A stretch of 64,000 nt of DNA from Cunninghamia lanceolata (Eukaryota > Streptophyta > Pinopsida > Cupressales > Cupressaceae), in assembly GCA_027924645.1 (NCBI GenBank), contig BSBN01000860.1, positions 7,750,001 to 7,814,000 on the forward strand. The letters run 5' to 3'. The notes under the pieces are model-generated. The model had not been told where the DNA came from. It saw only the letters and a program-made list of their open reading frames with translations, and did no database searches. Within the stretch, counting starts at the first letter, position 1, and the number at the start of each line of letters is the position of its first letter. The position numbers were made by a program, and so were the translations under genes. Below, in pieces: positions 48,745 through 61,846 of this stretch.

Positions 48745-51700
48745 TTATGCAAAATAAAATCTGAGGAATTGACCATGCACAGGCAATTCCAGCATCTAAC
48801 CATCTAGGGCCTGGAGGATATAAGAATCCTCCCCATGAGTATTGCAAACCTGGTATGGGCCCATCCATAAGGGCTCAAATTTACCGTGCTTGCCCTTATC
48901 CTGGTTTCTTGCATTCCATACAAGGACCAAATCATCTTTCTAAAACTTTCTTTATGTAGCTCTCTTATCAAATAGATATTTTACCCTTTGATGTCTCTTG
49001 ATGTTTGTTTTCTGTGCTTCCCTTCTTATCTCATCTAGTGCAACTAGCTGATTGATTCTCTCAGTCATTGAATCATTAACCTCCCCATCATTCTCTTGTA
49101 TGAACTTGTAAACTGGCAGGAAATTGTTCACAGGCAACTTAGCTGCTACACCATACACCAATTCATAAGGTGACCTTCCAGTGGCTTTTTTTACTGTCCC
49201 CAGGATTTCTTATTTTTATCCATTATCCTCTTGATGATTTTCATTAGGCTTTTGTTGCTTGACTCTGCTTGACCATTTCCTTGTGGGTGGTATGGTGATG
49301 TGTGAGACAAGTCAATTCCATATTTATTGCAAAAATCAACAAATTCACCTAATCTGAAGCACATTGCATTATCTATGATTAGCTTGACTGGTACCCCAAA
49401 CCTGAAAATAATATTCTCCAAGATAAAATCCATCACCACCTTACTTGTAGCCTTTTTAGTAGGGATAGCCTCAATCCATTTAGTGAAGTAATTAGTGGCA
49501 ACCAGAATCCAACTATGTACTCCACTAGATTTCTCTAAAATCTCCCCTATAAAATCAATTCCCCATTGCTGAAATGGAGCATCCACAGTTACAGTTCTAA
49601 GGGGCAATGCTCCTTCATATCTTAACTTTCCTGAGAACCTTTGGCAAAGATTACACTTCCTTATCATTCTATGTGCATCTGAGAAAAGAGTTGGCCACCA
49701 GTAGCCAGCTCTGAGAATTTTGTGGGTTGTTGTATGGGCAACCTAGTGTCCACCACATACACCATTGTGCATGTCATTTAGAATGTTCCCGACCTGATTT
49801 TCATCCACACATCTGAGTAATACACCATCATGATTTCTCAAATACAGCTCTCCTTGAACAATGATGTATTTAATAGCTTGCAGCTTCAAAGTTCTCTTCT
49901 GGATATCACTGAGATGGGAAGGACAGTTCAAATTTTGTAAATAATATACTATGTCCTTATACCACTTAGATTCTGACACATTTACAACTTCATTATGCAC
50001 TTGATTCACTTGGCATGCCTTTAGGTTTGACTGTGTCATCAGCTTTGCTAATCCTTGTCCTTTTACCAATTTTGTGACCTGTATCTCTATGTTGAACTCC
50101 TGCAACTTATTTATCCATTTGCATCTTCTTCCAGTTACCTCTTGCTGAGTGAAGATATCTTTTATTGCTGCATGAGGTACATATGCAATTACTTGTGAGC
50201 CTACCAAATAAGGCCTGAAGCTCTTGACTGCTCTAACCAGTGCATATGCCTATTTCTCCATAATGTCATACTTTAATTCAGCAACCTGCAATGACCTACT
50301 AAAGAAGGCAATAGGTTGTTCAAACCCTTCCTCATTTTTCTGGAATAAACATGCAGCAATAGTATGGAAAGAAGCAAATGAGAATAACTGAAATGGCTTA
50401 GAAAAATAGGAGACTTTAGCACAGGAGCCATCTTTATAGCCTCTTTTATGTTCTAAAATGATTCAGTCGCTTCATCCTCCCATTTGACAATTGCACCTTT
50501 CTTCAACATCTTGGAAATTTCTTTTGTGGTCTCTACAAAGTTAGGAACAAATCTCCTAACAAAGTTTATTTGTCCAAAGAAGGACTACACACCTTTTATT
50601 GTTTTTGGGATCTGAATTTTGTCAATTGCAGCCACCCTTTCAGGATCAATCCTAACTCTATCCTTGGAAACAATGTGTCCAAGCAATTTTCCTTCCACAA
50701 CCCCAAAAGCACATTTCTTTGGGTTGAGAGAAATGCCATACTCTAGTGCTCTAATGAAAATCTGCTCCAAGTGCATACAATGTTGCTCTTCTTTCTTTGA
50801 AAAGGCAGTCAAATCATCTTAATAAACAACCAAGATTGAGTCAATCAATCCTACAAAAGCAACATCCATTGCTCTTTGAATTGTAGCACCTGCATTTGTT
50901 AGTCCAAATGGCATCCTTACATATACATAGGTTCCCCATGGAGTTGTGAAAGCAGTTTTAAATTGTTCTGATTCTTTTACTTTCACTTGATTGTACCTTG
51001 AAAAACCATCCATCATAGATAAAAGTTCACAACCAGTCACTCTTTGCAACATGGCCTCCATATTTGGCAATGGATAGTTATCCTTCAAAGAAGATACATT
51101 TAAGTTTCTAAAGTCCACACACAACCTTATATCACCATTCTTTTTTCTGATTGGGACAAGGTTAGACACCCAAGTTAAATGTATGATAGGCATGATTATT
51201 CCAGCCTCCCTAAGCTTCTTGAGTTCTTTTTGCATTTTTGGAGCCAAGGTAGGATTAATAGGCCTTTGCTTCTGTCTAAATGGCTTAGCTCCAGGCTTCA
51301 ATGGGATCTCATGCTGGAATAAATCCTCTCTATAGGCCTTTAGGTCCTCATATGACCAAGCAAAAACATGCTTATACTTTTTCATTAATGCAATCAGCAT
51401 ACTCCTAATGTGTGGTTTAAGCTGTTTTCCAATGTATACCCTTTTGGGAGCATGAGATGTTCCCAAGTTTATCTCCTCCAAGTCATTCTTGTTTGTTGGA
51501 GATGCTTTTGTAACAAATTGGTCCCTATTGTCAAAAGCTCTCTCTAAAGCTACCAACCCTCTAGGGATTTTGTTTGTCTTGAGTTGAATTAGTTCCTTCC
51601 CTAAAAGGGTTTCTTTTTCATCTACAACTTCCACAAAGTTCTAAAAATCCATTTCTTGGTTCTCATATTCATCAATACAATACAGAAATCTTAGTAAATC

Positions 51701-54700
51701 CTTATCATCATCAAAAACTTGCCAGCTGCACACATTATCTGGCACTGTAGGCCTAAGCTTGACTTCAACATTTGTAACATCTGACAAAGTTATATCATCT
51801 AGCCTTATGGCTACATTGGCTAGAAAATCTGCTCTGACATTTTTTGATCTTTCTATCCAATTTATTGAAAAAGCATCAAACAATTCAATTGTATCCCAAA
51901 CAACATGCTTGTATTGTTTCAACCTTTTATTTTTTGATGCATACTTATCTCTAATTTGGGACACAATAAGCTCTGAATCACCAAACACTTTGAGTATCTT
52001 AATTCCATGCTTCAAAGCAACATTTAACCCTAATAACAGAGCCTCATACTCTGCAATATTATTTGTACAAGCAAACCTCAACAAGAAAAAGAATTGGAGA
52101 AGCTTACCAGTTGGAGACAGAAAAATAATTCCAGCACCAGAGCCTTCTTTTGAACAAGCTCCATCAAAATACATGGTCCAAAGACCTTGCTGGTCCAACT
52201 CTTGAATGCAAAATTTTTCTCTTTTATCTTGCTTATCATCTAAGACAACTCTAAAATTTTCACAGTCAGTGTCCACAAAACATATATGCTCCTCTGATTC
52301 TTGATCCTCCACTGTCTCTACTAATCTTTCTTCTTTGATTAGCTTGACATCCCTGCCATTCATTGGGATCATGGCATATGACAGGTCCAATTGCATACTT
52401 CCACCAATCAGTACTGCCCATCTTCTTGACAGCAACATGCCATATTGTGGCTTGATATCAACAACTATTATGTTCATTTTATAGATTTTTTCAGGATATG
52501 CTACCAATCTAAATCAACATCCCTCATGATTCCAATGACAGGTACCTCTCTAGCATCCATTGCATAGCATTTCCCATATGCCTTGTCTATTTTTAATCCA
52601 GCTTGCTGCATAAGGGCTAAAGGCATGATATTTGTAGATGCTCCAGAATCAAGCATACAATTTCTAATTATTTTTCCACTTATAACCAAGGATACATAAA
52701 ATGGCTCCACTTGTGAAGGGCATTTTGTCATGGTCATCCCTAGATATACCTCAGGAATCTCATCCTCTTCAATACACATAGCTTGCTTCTTATCCTGAGT
52801 CTCAATATTCTGCTTGGCTTGACATGGTACTCCTGAAATCAAGGATACAGTCTTATTTCTAAATTCTTCAACTTTCATCAGCTCCATTAGTGGAACAGAG
52901 ACTTTTATTTGAGACAAGACCTGAGTGATGTCAAATGGAGCATAATTTTGAATAACAGTTGGAGCCTGATCCATAGTTTTACCTCTATCCTGAGATGATC
53001 CAGCTTTAGTTTTTATGGCTCTTTGACTGTCATCCTTGTTCTAAATATTCTTATTTTGATCTTCAACCTGGGGAACTCTATTTTCTGGTCCTTGAGGATC
53101 ATAACCTATTTTTTGCTTAAAATTTTGCCTATTATTGCTCCATTGCTTCTTTTGTGTCTTAGTTCCTTTATGACTGTGTACTAGCTGATTTGCAGAAATG
53201 CCTTCTGGCTGATGTGGGCTGATTACTTGAGCTTTACCTCTTAGGTTGTAGTTGCTCTTGACTTGAGCAACTGCTGCAGCTATGAAGGCCCTAATTTCTT
53301 CATCAGAAGGCCTCCTCAAGTTATTCAGAAAACTGTGTGAATCTTGAGCATAGGCATAGTTGTCTTCATCATCTTCATCATATGGGAACTGTTGGCAGCC
53401 CTAAGTTTTATCATTTGCATTTGCATCAGCATCATGAAAAGAGTATTCTCTATTTGTAGACAACATGTTGACATTATCATCTTCCATGCAATGAGGCTCA
53501 TTGCACTCATCACAGGCCATGGCATTGTTATATAGAGACTGAGCAATCATACATTGTGACTGTGAATGAGGCATCTGGCATATTATACAGCAAGGGGTAT
53601 CATTAACAATATTAATAGCCTTCTTCAAAGGATTAGGAGTTTCCTTGGTATGTTGAGCTCTTTGATTTGTGTTGTTATGTGGCAATACAGGCCTACCATT
53701 ATGCCAATTGGTATTATATGGCATATCATGCAATGATGGTCTCTTTTCCTGTCTTTGGTAAGCTTGCCTATCAGGACCTATCCCTTTTTCACTTCTATCC
53801 AGTCTATAGCTTAGGTCCTTAACAACATTTGCCAATTTATCTATTTTATCTTCAGGGGCAGATGTACTACCTTGAGTGTTTTAAGGTTTGTTTGGATTCT
53901 GCAGAATTTTCACATCATCCCTTCTATTTGTTTTACCAGATGCCTTTCTGTTATTTTCAATATTTGTTGTAACTTTGAAGGCATCTCTGAGGCTGTGAGG
54001 ACCCTTGTCTCTTAATCCATAAGCTGTCTTCATATCAAAAGCATTTATGTACAACACTATGCACATAGGTTCATTAGGCCTCAAGTCCTATGGCAATTTG
54101 TTCAATACCTTCATGAATCTAGCATTGAAATCAGCAACCTGTTCATTTGACCCTTTAGTGATACTAGTGAACTCATTTACAAAGAAGCTAGGGTCAGTTT
54201 TGTCACCATATTGCTCCTTAAACATCCTTTAGAAATCATCCCATGATGAAATGCTTCTGTCAGGTAGACCCTTATACCATTCCTTGGCTTCATCAACTAA
54301 GGATTGCATAAATCATTTCATGAAAACATCCTCATGCTCAACCTCAAAGTTATCCATGACATTTTGGAAAGCTTTTAAATGATCCTCTCCTGAGACAGTA
54401 TTGTTTCCTGAAAATTTAGGCACTTGCAGCCTCACATGTTTGTCAACAGGGTTTGGATAACCAGGAATGCCATCAAAAACAAGTTGTCTGAATCTGTTCA
54501 ACTGCATTGGGTGCCTTTCAAACTGATTAGCATTTGCATTTCTATTTACATTTTGATTTCTCACATTATTTAATGGAGCTCTGATGTTATTTGCATTGTG
54601 TCTTTGATCATTTTGCTGATTCTGGACTTCATTTCTTTGTTGATTTCTCTGCATATTTGCATTTTGGAGGGTAGGAATTGAATCATTTTGAGCAACTCTC

Positions 54701-55161
54701 AAAGCTTGCACTTTCTATCTCATATCATCTCTAATTTTTACTGCTTGCAGATATTCTAACTCAGCCCTTAAGCTCTTAATTTCATCAGCTAGTTCTTCCT
54801 CTAGAGGCATAGAAGAGGATGGTTTTATCATATTCTGATCATCATTATCATCATCCCTTAGGGATTCAGCCTCTTCAAATCTGTTAGGAGAATCATGAAA
54901 AGGACATTGTTGAAACACCTCTGACCTTATTCTCAAACCATTACCTTGCTGTCTTTCATACACACTTTGGATTTTAGCCTCAGTGTTTGAAAAATAAGGT
55001 ACTATCTTCTCTGAGGATCCTAGATTATCCTGAATAAAATCATTTTTCTTGGGGCTAGGAGAACCATCTTGATAAGCTCGAACAGTCCCCTTTTTTCTAT
55101 ACATCATTTTTATGGGTAACTCTTCAAATAGAGTATTATGCTGGGATCTTCTCCCTTGCAT
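48745..55161 (-). pseudogene. Element 4 gag-pol (decayed)
   Basis: The start MQGRRS at 55161 matches element 3. Gag occupies 55161 to about 53040, with a zinc knuckle CIICQMPHSQSQC (CX2CX3HX4C) near 53560. Protease MLDSGASTNIM is near 52620-52650. The extra RNase H, with MYFDGACS near 52160 and FGDSELI near 51980, lies before RT. RT (51634 to about 50600) keeps its motifs, but the Q of YQDD is a TAA at about 50820. The usual RNase H reads LFSFAS near 50385, again without the first Asp. The integrase zinc domain and core are at about 49190-49800. A short deletion with a frameshift near 49190 precedes SPYELVYG. Further frameshifts are near 52500 and 50405. Stops are mostly TAG and fit CAG-to-TAG change. 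Confidence 0.9.
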
Positions 55162-55256
55162 ACAAATTTTTACTTTACCGGTTGGGAGATTGGTTTGAAG
55201 TCGCCACCTATTACTAGGAACTGTTTTCTTTTAAAAATCAAGGTTCTTTCACAAGT

Positions 55257-55275
55257 TCCCTAGTGGAGTCGCCAA
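55257..55275 (-). promoter_or_regulatory. Element 4 primer binding site
   Basis: The reverse complement reads TTGGCGACTCCACTAGGG, starting a few bases after the 5' LTR end. It shares TTGGCGACTC with element 3. Confidence 0.8.
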
Positions 55276-55279
55276 TTTA

Positions 55280-58183
55280 TGTTGGTTTTTTCCCAGACTG
55301 GATGCTTACTCCCAGATTTCCCTACAAGGTAGCCATCAATGATCAATAGGATCTTTGGGCCAGGGGCCAACAGTATAGGAGATAGACTCTATTTTTATCT
55401 CCTCTTCTTCTTCAGGCTCTGTAAAACCTAGGGGGGTATTCCCTACTCAACATCCATGAGAATATGCATACAAATGCTGGGATGCTGACATGAAGCAGAT
55501 AAGTCCTCTTGTAAGTAGACCAAAACTGCAAGATAAGAGCAAAGGGGCTAGCTTTGGGCCTATTTTCAGTTGTAGACAGAGGACTTGGGATCCTAAAACT
55601 AATTCTACTGTCCTAATGGTTGTTTTGGAGTTTGATTTTGATGTTGTGTTTGGATGCAGAGCTGGACCTGGTGTATAACCTCAACACAAAGCTAGATTGG
55701 TGCCTATCCAGGGCTTGGAGTCATAGACATACACATGTAAATGTTCAACATAAACATATTAAAACTAGATTTCAAGGGGATTTGTGTGATATCTACCTTA
55801 CAGATACATCCTAGAATAGAGTATCAAGTTATCTCTACTTATGATATCCTTACTGCAATATATTCTTCTCAACACTCAATCTAAAAACACTTTAATCTAC
55901 CCCTTGAGCAGAAGTTGAGAGATCAAGCATTCAATACAGTAAACCTATATCCTAGAACCCAAGACACCCCTTAGATGTCCAGATTCAAAAGAAGAGTATA
56001 TTCAATATAGGAGATAGATAACAAGACACATGCGGTATAGCATTATTCATCTAAAACAACAATGAAACCAGTAAGTCTATGCACAATACATAAAACATGA
56101 GACTCATAAACTCACAAGATCTTCTGCACAGAGCAACCAAAACCAGATGTATTTCATTACAGAGCCAAAATGTCCAGTTTTCAACAACCTTAATGAGTGA
56201 CACAGTCTACTTTTTTTTATAGCAAAACTGTGTACAGAACAAATTAATTACAAGGGAGGCCAAAAATCCTGCCAGGTACACAATATCATAAAAGTGGCGC
56301 TCAAAATTGAATGCAGTAGAGGGACCAAGAGGAAGGAGCAGGTGAACTCGGGGGATGCGCCGCCGCTCAGGGACATTCCCATCAATTCGGGTGGTTGAGC
56401 TATCAACTTGACCCATACCGCCACCACAATCTGCCATTAATGTATCAGCTACCCACAGTCCTTCGGAAACACAGCCGCAGCATGCCTCTGAAGTTCTCCC
56501 GCCCAAAAATAGTCACAGATACACAGGAAAAAACCCTTGTTGTAGGTTCAAAATGTGGCCGTTGATCAAAAACCCAGCCGCTGAGATCAACGGCCCCAAA
56601 AATATTAAAAAGTCACCAGCCAATGATACTGTGCCACGTAGACACTTGAAGTTTCTATCGATGGCCCATCGCTCCTTCCATTTTGCCTTTGAGAAAGGGA
56701 CACATGGCAGCAACCGCAGTGTCTCTGAAACACTAGGATCCATTCTTTGAAACTTATGTGGAGGTAGCCACGTGTCGGGCTCCGCAACATCTATTAAAAC
56801 TGTGTCGTGCTACCTGAGTGGCCCCTATGAGTGACAACTGTCGCAACCCCCAACATTTAAAACTAGAGGCACTTTGAAAATGGGGCCCACAAACCGTCGC
56901 GACAGCCTTCATAAGAGAGAAACAGGGGCAAGTCCGCGGAGGCTGACACTTGTCAAGCTTCGCGGCCTTCTCATGAAACATTAGGACCCTCCGTGAAACT
57001 CCTGCGGAAGCCGACACATGTCGCTTTCCGCGCCACTCTTGAGAAACACATGAAACCTTTGAGACCCTTTCTGAAACTCACGCGGGTGTCGACACTTGTC
57101 GAACTCCACGCTCCTCTCGAAACACAAAAGAGTCTACCTTGAAACCTCAATGGAAGCCGACACCTGGCAGGTTCTGCGCTACTCAGAAACTTTAAGGGGC
57201 CACTTTGAAACTTATGCGGAAGGTGACATTTGTCATCACCCGCGACACATGAGACACTCACTGGGACCCACCACCATCTTCACTTAGCATCGCGGGATAC
57301 AAAAAAGAAACTTACGCGGAAGCTGACACTTGTCAGCTTCCGCAACAACCACTAGAGACACATGGCGCCCTCTGCCCTTGCTTAGAAGCTTCTTGGGAGT
57401 GTCTCGGCTGACGACACGTGGAGTCTTCCATGGGGAGGAACTTGAAACATAATAGAAACATTTAAAGAGTCTTTGAAACACCGACGGAGACTGACACTTG
57501 GCAAGATCCGCTGCAACTTAGAAACTTTTTGAAACTCAAGTGGACAACGACACATGGCAAGCTCCGCGTTGCTTTGAGAAACATTAAGAGTCTTTGAAAC
57601 TTGGCAGAAACTGTGAAACCTTTAGGGTCACTCGGGTGCCTCCACGTGGTGCCTCCCGTGCACACATAGAAACTTAAAAGAAACTTCATTGAAACTTTGG
57701 CGGAACTCTATCGAAAGCTGACACGTGGCGCCATCCGCAGTAAGTAACTTAGAAACAAAAGAGAAACAGCCTCTGCAACGTGGCATACTCCGCGTTAGAG
57801 CTACATTCAAAAATAAAAGCACGGCAATAAACTGGGGCTCGACACTTGGTAGACCCGTGGCACTGGCAATATGAGACCCTCTCGGCTACTGATAGAAACA
57901 TTTAGAAACTGGATACAGTGACCTGATATGCATTCAAAAATGCATCTGACCCATTTTTTATCAATTTTGAGGGACTGAGGGGAGATTTCACAAGTTTGCC
58001 AACACACATTTCACCTTTGCATACACAGAATTTAACAATTTTCTCAAATGCGACAGGAAAAACAATTAAACAGTGCATGCGGGCCGGGGGACAATTTAAA
58101 CCAAGGCACTAAGGGTCAGAAGGAAAACACACAAGAACCTGCAAATTGGAAGTCAAAACCCTAACCCTAAGTGAACACCACCA
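55280..58183 (-). repeat. Element 4 5' LTR (right copy)
   Basis: It matches 45699-48598. In the first 430 bp I count about 11 substitutions. It ends CACCACCA at 58183, followed by the putative target copy tatcc. Confidence 0.93.
56758..57738. repeat. Array of 28-bp imperfect palindromes in element 4 right LTR
   Basis: Sites start at 56758, 56936, 57004, 57082, 57150, 57216, 57316, 57484, 57540 and 57711, in register with the left LTR. The site at 57316-57343 is a perfect palindrome: 13-bp arms GCGGAAGCTGACA and TGTCAGCTTCCGC around CT. Confidence 0.8.
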
Positions 58184-59470
58184 TATCCAATTGCAATTGA
58201 TGATATGTGGTAGTACTTTGTTTCTTCTTTCCATTGGTGGCAATTTCATGTAATTTGAGTGGTTTTGGCGTGAGATATCTGGGTTTTTCTGAAAACAGTT
58301 TGATAACTCTAGGCATTGAGGGTTTTGAGCAAGAATGATGGATAGAGGTAGGGTTTTGAGGAAAAGATGATTGGAACCCATCCTAGTTGATGGAATTAGT
58401 ATGTGCAGATCCCATATGATATGTTGGCGGCTTTAAAATGTAGATTTGAGGTTGGGAGAGTGTAAAACCAATAAGTACCTATTTGCACAAGCCTAATTAG
58501 GCTTCTTGTCAAGCATAGCAGCAGAAAAATGAAGGTTGTGTTACAAAGTGACCCCCCATGAAAACTTAACATGTTATCAAATGCCTTAATGGGTATCCAA
58601 ATATGTAATTTGTTTCTGGGTATGAAGTGTGGTTTGGAAATTATGTTAAAAAAACATCTTTTGTTGTCTTAATTAAGCCTTTAGGATAGCAGGACAGTCA
58701 AAATTTGAAGGATACTTTCCAAAGTAACCTTATTTGGTTTCTTGATATGTTTTAGAGGGTCATAAAGGGTACTTGAAAATGGGTTTAGGGTTTGGAGATT
58801 CCACCTTCTTGGGAAGTTGTGTTTGATTTTGTCCCTTGGGAGGGCTACAAGCAAATTGGTCTCTTTGGAAGTGAGCGATGGAAAAGTGAAGGTTCAGTGT
58901 TCTTGGGGACTTATATTGGCCTAAACCTGTCATGTTCATGATGTCCAAGGTGTACTAAGGGTTCAATAAGAGAGTTGGGGCTTAATTCCATCTTTGGTGT
59001 CTTTTAGCCTTATGGAATCAAGTTTCAATGAAGTGAATTTTGGTGAATATTTAAGCGATCTCTTTTAAAAATCAGTGTTTGTGTCTATGAAGACCTTTGA
59101 AGCCCACCATTCTCTACATCAATTGATCCTTGAGACTCAAGACTGGTTTAAAAGGTATGTTGGTATAGTGCTTGATTCATTGTTTTCAAAAGGAGATGTT
59201 GATCAGTTTTCTATGTCAGAAATTAGTTTGCATGATGAGGCAGCAGGTATAGGGGCAAAATATCAGGTGGGAGAAGAGGAAAACAAAGGTGTAAAGATCA
59301 TAATTATATCGCAAAGGCAAAAGAATAAGGATGACATCTACCATTTTCTTGTTGTGATGGCAATTTTGAGGAGGGACAAACCAAAGTTCAAGATGAAGAA
59401 GATTATTGCAGGTTCTCATGCATTTGCAGGTCCTCACTCAAGGGACTTGAATTTCTTTTTGGCCGGGAGT
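58184..59470. other. Continuation of repeat X copy 1 and unassigned sequence
   Basis: This should be the right side of the repeat split by element 4. Some phrases recur loosely at 60360-60800 (aagcctaa-ttaggc, gggtatc). One open frame at 59075-59509 is listed separately. Confidence 0.35.
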
Positions 59471-59509
59471 ATGGTGCAAGAGCACCATGTCAAGTTCAAG
59501 CCTCCATGA
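59075..59509 (+). CDS. Unidentified 144-codon frame
   Basis: The frame is open from an ATG at 59075 to a TGA at 59507-59509. Composition is ordinary, with a charged middle (GEEENKG, SQRQKNKDD) and a basic end (RRDKPKFKMKK). It ends VQEHHVKFKPP over the hairpin motif of repeat X. I recognise no family and see no conserved motif. It could be the tail of a degraded retroelement protein or chance. The equivalent place in copy 1 (before 45240) shows no matching frame. Confidence 0.25.
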   Translation: MFVSMKTFEAHHSLHQLILETQDWFKRYVGIVLDSLFSKGDVDQFSMSEISLHDEAAGIGAKYQVGEEENKGVKIIIISQRQKNKDDIYHFLVVMAILRRDKPKFKMKKIIAGSHAFAGPHSRDLNFFLAGSMVQEHHVKFKPP

Positions 59510-59960
59510 GGCAATTTTGGTTTTTGATTTAAGTTTAATAGTTTTTGTCATGTAATAAGGTCATAATAGACCATTTGAAATGTATTGAGTCATGTAGGGT
59601 TAGTTTGTGAAGCAACTGTAAATATTTTTTAAGGAAAGTTGCAAAGTTGTCAAGTTTTTGGTCTTTTGTGGAAGGTGGACAGTCATGGCTTTGTATCTTC
59701 ATATTTTGGTATAAGTTGGAAGTTGAATGGTTGGGACTCCAAAAGTTGGTTGAAATGGTTGGGTTGGCATTGTATATGCTTAAATAAGCTTAGAAGGGTT
59801 GAAACAAGGGTGTGGAAGAAGTTTTGTACGTTCAAGCAATGAATAAACATTAAATTTTTACATTTTTTTACATGTTTTCTGTTGTTCCAGAGAGTTGTAC
59901 AGCCTTGTACGGTTGAGTACGGCCCTGCAACCTACATGGATAGAAAGATAATTTAATTTT
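59470..59960 (+). repeat. Dispersed repeat X, copy 2
   Basis: It begins with the hairpin TGGTGC-aaga-GCACCA at 59474-59489 and follows the same order of blocks as 45240-45698, ending with ttgtacagccttgtacgg near 59905. The two copies look to be well below 80% identical, so they are old. Confidence 0.5.
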
Positions 59961-61514
59961 AGAAGTTTTTTGTTCTTACCAGAAATTTTGAAAAGGTTGT
60001 TTAAGTTGTCTAATGTTTGAATCTTTCCAGCTACCTAGTTCAGAAATTAGGGTAAATAGTGAGCAAGAAAATTGTGTAACTTGGAATATATCTGGTGAAA
60101 ACTCATAAAAATTGGTTTGTAGGTCAGTTTCAACATAATATTTGACTCTATGTAAGTTGCAGAACCTGGAGATGAGGTTTTGGGTAACATAATGATGCCC
60201 TAGGCTGTCAAATAGTGTTTTGTGAACAAATAATGAGCCTAGAGGTTAGGTTTTGATGAAGAGCCATTAGAGAAGCATGGGAGTTGGTTGGGAAAGCATA
60301 CGCAGGTCACATTAGGAGTTTTTGAAGTGATAGTGAAGAGATTTGGGGCCTAGAACCTAAGGAACCAATAAACACTCATGAGACCAAGCCTAAATTAGGC
60401 CTAATTGGAACAATAGTCCTATTTTGAGACCTGTTTTCCAAAGTGACATATACCCATTTGAGATATGTTTTAGACAAGCCAAAAGGGTATCCAAAAGTGG
60501 TATAAGTTTTGGGTTTCAGTGTCTACCCTAAGAATAATAGCCTGACAATCAGTTTAGGAGGGCTAATTGCCCCTTTGTAGTAATGAGACAGTCAATTTTA
60601 GGCTGAGATGTTTTAAAATAACCATATCTCATTTCCTGATATGTTGAAGAAATTCATAATGGGTATCTAAAAAGCCAATCCTTGTGTGGGTTGGAGGAGT
60701 ATTTTGCAAGTTATGCTAGAAAAAGCCTCTGAGAAGGGTTACAAGAAGATAGGACAACCTACAAAGGAAGTTCTTATTGTTGAAGGGGTTAAGTTGCTTG
60801 AAGGGTTTTATTTGAATGTATATTTTATTGTCAACTTGTGAAGGGTCCACCAAGTATCAAATAAGACATTTTGTTGTTGATTTCCCAAATGGGTTGTTGC
60901 AAGTATGCTTCCAAGAATGCCAAATAACATGAATTTTGTAAACATTGCCTTGAGTAATTGAGAAGTTGTAATTTTGTCCTCCTAGTACTACATCATAGTT
61001 TGACATACATTATTGGACATGGGGTTTCATTCAGATTGGCGTTGTACTCCACTAGTTATGGGTTTTTACCACCATGATAATTTCACATATCAGCTTTGGC
61101 ATTACTACACACCATTTCCCTTAACCACCAAGAAGTAGGGATTTCTATCACTAGCAACATCATTTGCTTATTCCTTTGCAATAGATCACAGGTTTGATAA
61201 AGGGTGGAAGCATAAATCTTTGTCCCACTTGTGGGGCAACTTGATTTTTTGCTATTTAATCATGTATTTTTTTTAGAAAAATGCATGATTCAATTCTATC
61301 TAGGGGTTTAATCAATGTGGGTTAGATCAAATCCCCTAGGCTTAAATCAAGTCTTTGGCAAAGTCTCATCTACCATTGTTAAAATGTTAATAGAAAAGCA
61401 CTTTTACTTCACCTTTTAGTGGATCAAAAGAAGTCATTTGAAATTTCTATTTTTCAAATATATATCTCTTAATTTTAGTTTTCTCAAAAGTATAACATGT
61501 AGAATATTTTTTAA
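59961..61514. other. Unassigned region
   Basis: Moderately AT-rich, no gene or RNA recognised. It may continue repeat X. Confidence 0.4.
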
Positions 61515-61527
61515 TATTATATTTTTT
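61515..61527. repeat. Target site duplication of SINE-like insertion, left copy
   Basis: The sequence tattatatttttt is identical to 61847-61859. A 13-bp duplication suits target-primed insertion. Confidence 0.75.
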
Positions 61528-61846
61528 GTCCAAGGGACTAAACTTAACTGGTTAAAGCATTGAGTTCTCATTGTGACAACCTAAGTTCAAATCCCAAAGG
61601 GACATCTAATATGAAATTCTAAGTTGTAACTCTTGGCCTTCCATAATTGGCTTCTAGTGTTGAGGTGGTTTCTAAATAAGTGGATTTCTAGGTTGTGACT
61701 CTTTGTCTTCCATATGTGGTTTCTAGTGTGGTTTCTCAAATGGATCCTAGAGTAGTCTCATGGTTGTGCTCATAAGGTCTTGTATTGGTCTCATGTTGAT
61801 GCTTCTATGAGAAGAATACTTGTAAACGATTAGGAATATAAAAAAC
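61528..61846 (+). mobile_element. SINE-like element, 319 bp, tRNA-related head
   Basis: It is flanked by a perfect 13-bp direct repeat. The head holds an A-box-like stretch (aacttaactggttaaagc, from 61541) and, about 43 bp on, a B-box-like aGTTCAAATCC at 61584-61594. Those are the spacing and motifs of an internal RNA polymerase III promoter. The body contains a 70-bp imperfect tandem duplication (tctaagttgtaactctt near 61618, tctaggttgtgactctt near 61688). It ends in a short A-rich tail (ataaaaaac). It has no coding capacity and would depend on a LINE for movement. Confidence 0.7.

Larger units (their letters stand above)
45699..58183 (-). mobile_element. Element 4: old Tat-type Ty3/gypsy retrotransposon, minus strand
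   Basis: This 12.5-kb element has LTRs of 2900 and 2904 bp that differ by about 2.5% in the part counted. Its coding order on the minus strand is the same as element 3: gag, protease, extra RNase H, RT, RNase H, integrase, no chromodomain. Protein similarity to element 3 is high throughout, but the LTRs are not alike, so it is a sister family. About 13 stops and three frameshifts make it inactive. Confidence 0.92.

Noticed and set aside
61528..61600. Functional tRNA gene
   Set aside because: Box-like motifs are present but there is no complete cloverleaf. The SINE interpretation with its target duplication fits better.
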